Shown: positions 5,231 to 6,839 of the stretch, one piece after another | Layout of the letters: each line of letters starts with the position of its first letter | Numbering within the stretch: the stretch's first letter is position 1 | Source of the DNA: Deltaproteobacteria bacterium | GTDB taxonomy: Bacteria > Desulfobacterota > WTBG01 | Reading direction: 5' to 3' | Length of the DNA: 6,839 bases | Assembly (NCBI GenBank): GCA_013139225.1 | Contig: WTBG01000380.1 | Location: forward strand, 1 to 6,839 | The notes under the pieces: generated by a model | Databases searched by the model: none | What the model saw: only the letters and a program-made list of their open reading frames with translations | Told to the model about the DNA's origin: nothing | Program-made: the position numbers and the translations under genes

Positions 5231-6688
5231 TTAGTGTGAAGTGTGTTGTGCAACTCCTACAAAACCTGCTACCTGAGATTTCTTGTCTAAAAGCGGTGCA
5301 AAACATAAATCGATAGTTATTTCATTCCCGTCTTTAGTAATAACCGTCTTTTCCCTTTCATAATAGCCCTTATAAATGGCTGGGGCTCTGCATGCTTCAA
5401 TGCCTTTACTGGTGCCTTCCTCTTTGCTGAAGAAGAGGACATCCTTTTTCTGAACAACCTCTTCAGCAGTATACCCCAAAAGATCTTCGGAGTATTTATT
5501 AAAGTAAATGATTGTTCCACTGAGGTCAGTGACAATAACAGAATACTGGTTCATGGAGACAAGGAGGGATTCTAAAAGGTTATGGGGGGAGTTTTTTGCC
5601 TTCATGATAGAGGGATTAGATGCCTTCTCGATGTCGATGATGTTAACATCCCCCACATACTCTTTGGTTTGATAAACTGTTACTTCACTAATTTTTTTTA
5701 TCAAATCCGCCATCTTCTCACACTGTCCATAAATGATGGTCATATCTTTTAAGAGAGGATCGTCTTTGTTAGCCTTAGTGAGAAACAGTTCCAACCTGGG
5801 CATGATTACAGTAAGAGGTTGGTTCAATTCATGGGCGGTTGCTCCTGCCATTTCAATGAGCACTGACAATTTTTCCTGTTCCAGAATCTTCTCTTCCATC
5901 TTCTTCTTCTCAGTTATATCCCTGAGGATCTCTACAACATGTGTTATTTCTCCCTTTTCATTTATAACAGGATGGGCATTCATCTCTACAAAGACTTTAT
6001 CTCCACCCTTGGATAAGTGGCAATGTATAATATTGACAGGCTTACCTGTTCCGAAAACCTCTCTTGTAGGGCATAGATGTTCATCTCCCTCGCAGGGCTT
6101 TGAGGAACCGTGGAAAATCTCATAGCACCTTTTTCCTATTACTTCACCCGCTTCACCCTTGAACTGATTAAGCAGGGAATTGTTTGCCATCACTATCTGA
6201 AAATCCCGGTTGATCATGCAGACACCATCATGAATGCTTTCAACCAAGGTTCTATACCTTTTCACAGAATTTTTAAGCTGAAGCTCCAGGTGCCTTTTTT
6301 TCTCGCTTTCGATGCATTTCATAAAAGCTTTTTCTACCACTACAGGAAGAATGTTTGTGAACTTTTCTGTCCTGAGGATATAATTATATGCACCCTTTCT
6401 CATTAACTCAATGGCAATTTCTTCATTTTCGCACTCACCGAGAACTATAACCAGTATATCATGCCCTATCTTCTGAATAGCTTCCAATACATCTATCGTG
6501 TTTCTACCTTTCAAATTGCACTCTAAAAGAATGATTTGAATGTTTTTATCTTTAATATAGTTAAGATAGCCTGAGTCTGGCGATACAACATATACTTCAA
6601 CATCAGGTAAACTTTTTCTCAGAAGATTATAAACGACAGGATCAAAATTGTCACTCACCCAAAGAATATTAGCAGTTGTTTTTTCCAT
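5231..6688 (-). CDS. Sensor protein: degenerate receiver - PAS - HisKA - PAS, no HATPase domain
   Basis: The 485-residue cytoplasmic signalling protein reads as follows. Residues 6-125 are a receiver-like fold: β1 ILWVSDNF, β3 IILLECNLKG, β4 ILVIVLG, then GAYNYILRT. The phosphoacceptor Asp is replaced by E56, the usual Thr by G84 and the usual Lys by R106, and only one acidic residue (D13) of the pair remains. A coiled coil (~127-145) leads to a PAS domain (~143-262) with cysteines 188, 199 and 206 and an H222-C-H224 motif, ending in RDITEKKK. HisKA follows (~272-340) with a good H-box A-x-A-H286-E-L-N-Q-P-L. A YVGDVNIIDIEKAS linker (345-358) leads to a second PAS (~370-480) ending GFVGVAQ five residues from the stop. 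No HATPase domain exists here or could fit downstream, since the opposing gene ends 12 bases away. The protein therefore cannot autophosphorylate alone; it may receive phosphate from a partner kinase or act as an adaptor. The start is supported by GGGAGG eight bases upstream. Confidence 0.88.
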   Translation of the reverse strand: MEKTTANILWVSDNFDPVVYNLLRKSLPDVEVYVVSPDSGYLNYIKDKNIQIILLECNLKGRNTIDVLEAIQKIGHDILVIVLGECENEEIAIELMRKGAYNYILRTEKFTNILPVVVEKAFMKCIESEKKRHLELQLKNSVKRYRTLVESIHDGVCMINRDFQIVMANNSLLNQFKGEAGEVIGKRCYEIFHGSSKPCEGDEHLCPTREVFGTGKPVNIIHCHLSKGGDKVFVEMNAHPVINEKGEITHVVEILRDITEKKKMEEKILEQEKLSVLIEMAGATAHELNQPLTVIMPRLELFLTKANKDDPLLKDMTIIYGQCEKMADLIKKISEVTVYQTKEYVGDVNIIDIEKASNPSIMKAKNSPHNLLESLLVSMNQYSVIVTDLSGTIIYFNKYSEDLLGYTAEEVVQKKDVLFFSKEEGTSKGIEACRAPAIYKGYYEREKTVITKDGNEITIDLCFAPLLDKKSQVAGFVGVAQHTSH

Positions 6689-6696
6689 CCTTGCTA

Positions 6697-6702
6697 CCTC
6701 CC
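6697..6702 (-). promoter_or_regulatory. Ribosome binding site GGGAGG of the sensor gene
   Basis: A strong Shine-Dalgarno in the leftward sense, eight bases from the ATG at 6688. It confirms this start and suggests efficient translation. Confidence 0.8.
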
Positions 6703-6716
6703 TGCTCTAGTCCCTA

Positions 6717-6745
6717 ATTATATTCTAAACCATATCGCTAATCTA
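6717..6745 (-). promoter_or_regulatory. Candidate promoter of the sensor gene
   Basis: A perfect TATAAT (-10, 6717-6722) is preceded at 17 bases by TAGATT (6740-6745), a poor -35 matching 3 of 6 positions. The weak -35 would fit a regulated or activator-dependent promoter. The predicted transcript would begin near 6705-6712, leaving a short leader that just includes the GGGAGG. Confidence 0.5.
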
Positions 6746-6769
6746 AATGTAACATAATCTGGTTTAGAA
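6723..6769. repeat. Perfect 10-bp inverted repeat flanking the -35 region
   Basis: TTCTAAACCA (6723-6732) and TGGTTTAGAA (6760-6769) are exact inverse copies with a 27-base spacer. One arm abuts the TATAAT box and lies in the -10/-35 spacer; the other lies upstream of the -35. Arm centres are 37 bp apart, about 3.5 helical turns. This layout suggests two operator half-sites, or one regulator bound at two sites. It lies upstream of the likely transcript start, so an RNA hairpin in the sensor mRNA is less likely. Confidence 0.5.
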
Positions 6770-6797
6770 AACATGACTTTTATCATAAAAAATTATC

Positions 6798-6828
6798 ATT
6801 GCTTTTATTGTTTTACATAAACAGCAAT
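6798..6828 (-). terminator. Weak hairpin, possible terminator of a leftward gene beyond the window
   Basis: ATTGCT (6798-6803) pairs with AGCAAT (6823-6828), and TTTAT (6804-6808) with ATAAA (6817-6821) across one bulged C, closing an 8-base loop. In the leftward sense a T-rich run (AATTTTTTA) begins a few bases later. The stem is very AT-rich, so the call is tentative; any gene it serves lies past the right edge. Confidence 0.25.
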
Positions 6829-6839
6829 TATACTATTAA

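Noticed and set aside
5205..5245. Shared bidirectional terminator between the convergent ligase and sensor genes
   Set aside because: Only a 5-bp CAATT/AATTG pairing is seen, AT-rich and without T tracts; transcription probably ends elsewhere.
5733..6406. Two overlapping rightward frames of 130 and 98 codons
   Set aside because: They lie antisense within the sensor gene, whose frame shows clear domains. They have no recognisable motifs.

Overview
The window is an ordinary chromosomal stretch from a moderately AT-rich bacterium. Two products carry Sec-type signal peptides and the sensor protein has a PAS/HisKA style common in Deltaproteobacteria, Nitrospirota and anammox (Brocadiales) planctomycetes. 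The lineage is therefore only a guess: a Gram-negative environmental bacterium, possibly an anammox planctomycete or a deltaproteobacterium. No rRNA, tRNA, CRISPR array, insertion sequence or phage gene was seen.

Layout. Positions 1-2680 hold four leftward genes. They are a partial DUF3047-type exported protein cut by the left edge (1-415), a small exported cysteine-containing protein (631-1020), an unrecognised 223-residue soluble protein (1143-1814) and a flavin-binding split-barrel protein of the pyridoxamine-phosphate-oxidase superfamily (2246-2680). A good intrinsic terminator (about 533-576) separates the first two. Between 1815 and 2245 lie 431 bases without a convincing gene.

From a divergent intergenic region (2681-2903) a two-gene rightward operon runs to 5218: an M20D metallo-amidohydrolase (2904-4106) overlapping by four bases (ATGA) with a YbdK/GCS2-type carboxylate-amine ligase (4103-5218). 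One enzyme hydrolyses an amide bond and the other forms one with ATP, so the pair probably acts on a common family of acyl- or gamma-glutamyl-amino-acid conjugates. The substrate cannot be read from sequence.

Facing this operon, only 12 bases away, is a leftward 485-residue signalling protein (5231-6688). Its order is receiver-like domain, Cys/His-rich PAS, HisKA with an intact phosphoacceptor His box, then PAS. It has no HATPase domain, and its receiver has Glu where the phosphorylated Asp should be. Its upstream region has a TATAAT box flanked by a perfect 10-bp inverted repeat.

The points most worth a second look are the kinase-like protein without an ATPase domain, the coupled hydrolase/ligase pair, the inverted repeat at the sensor promoter, and a mini-ORF overlapping the start of the small exported protein. 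No clearly new multi-gene system is evident.
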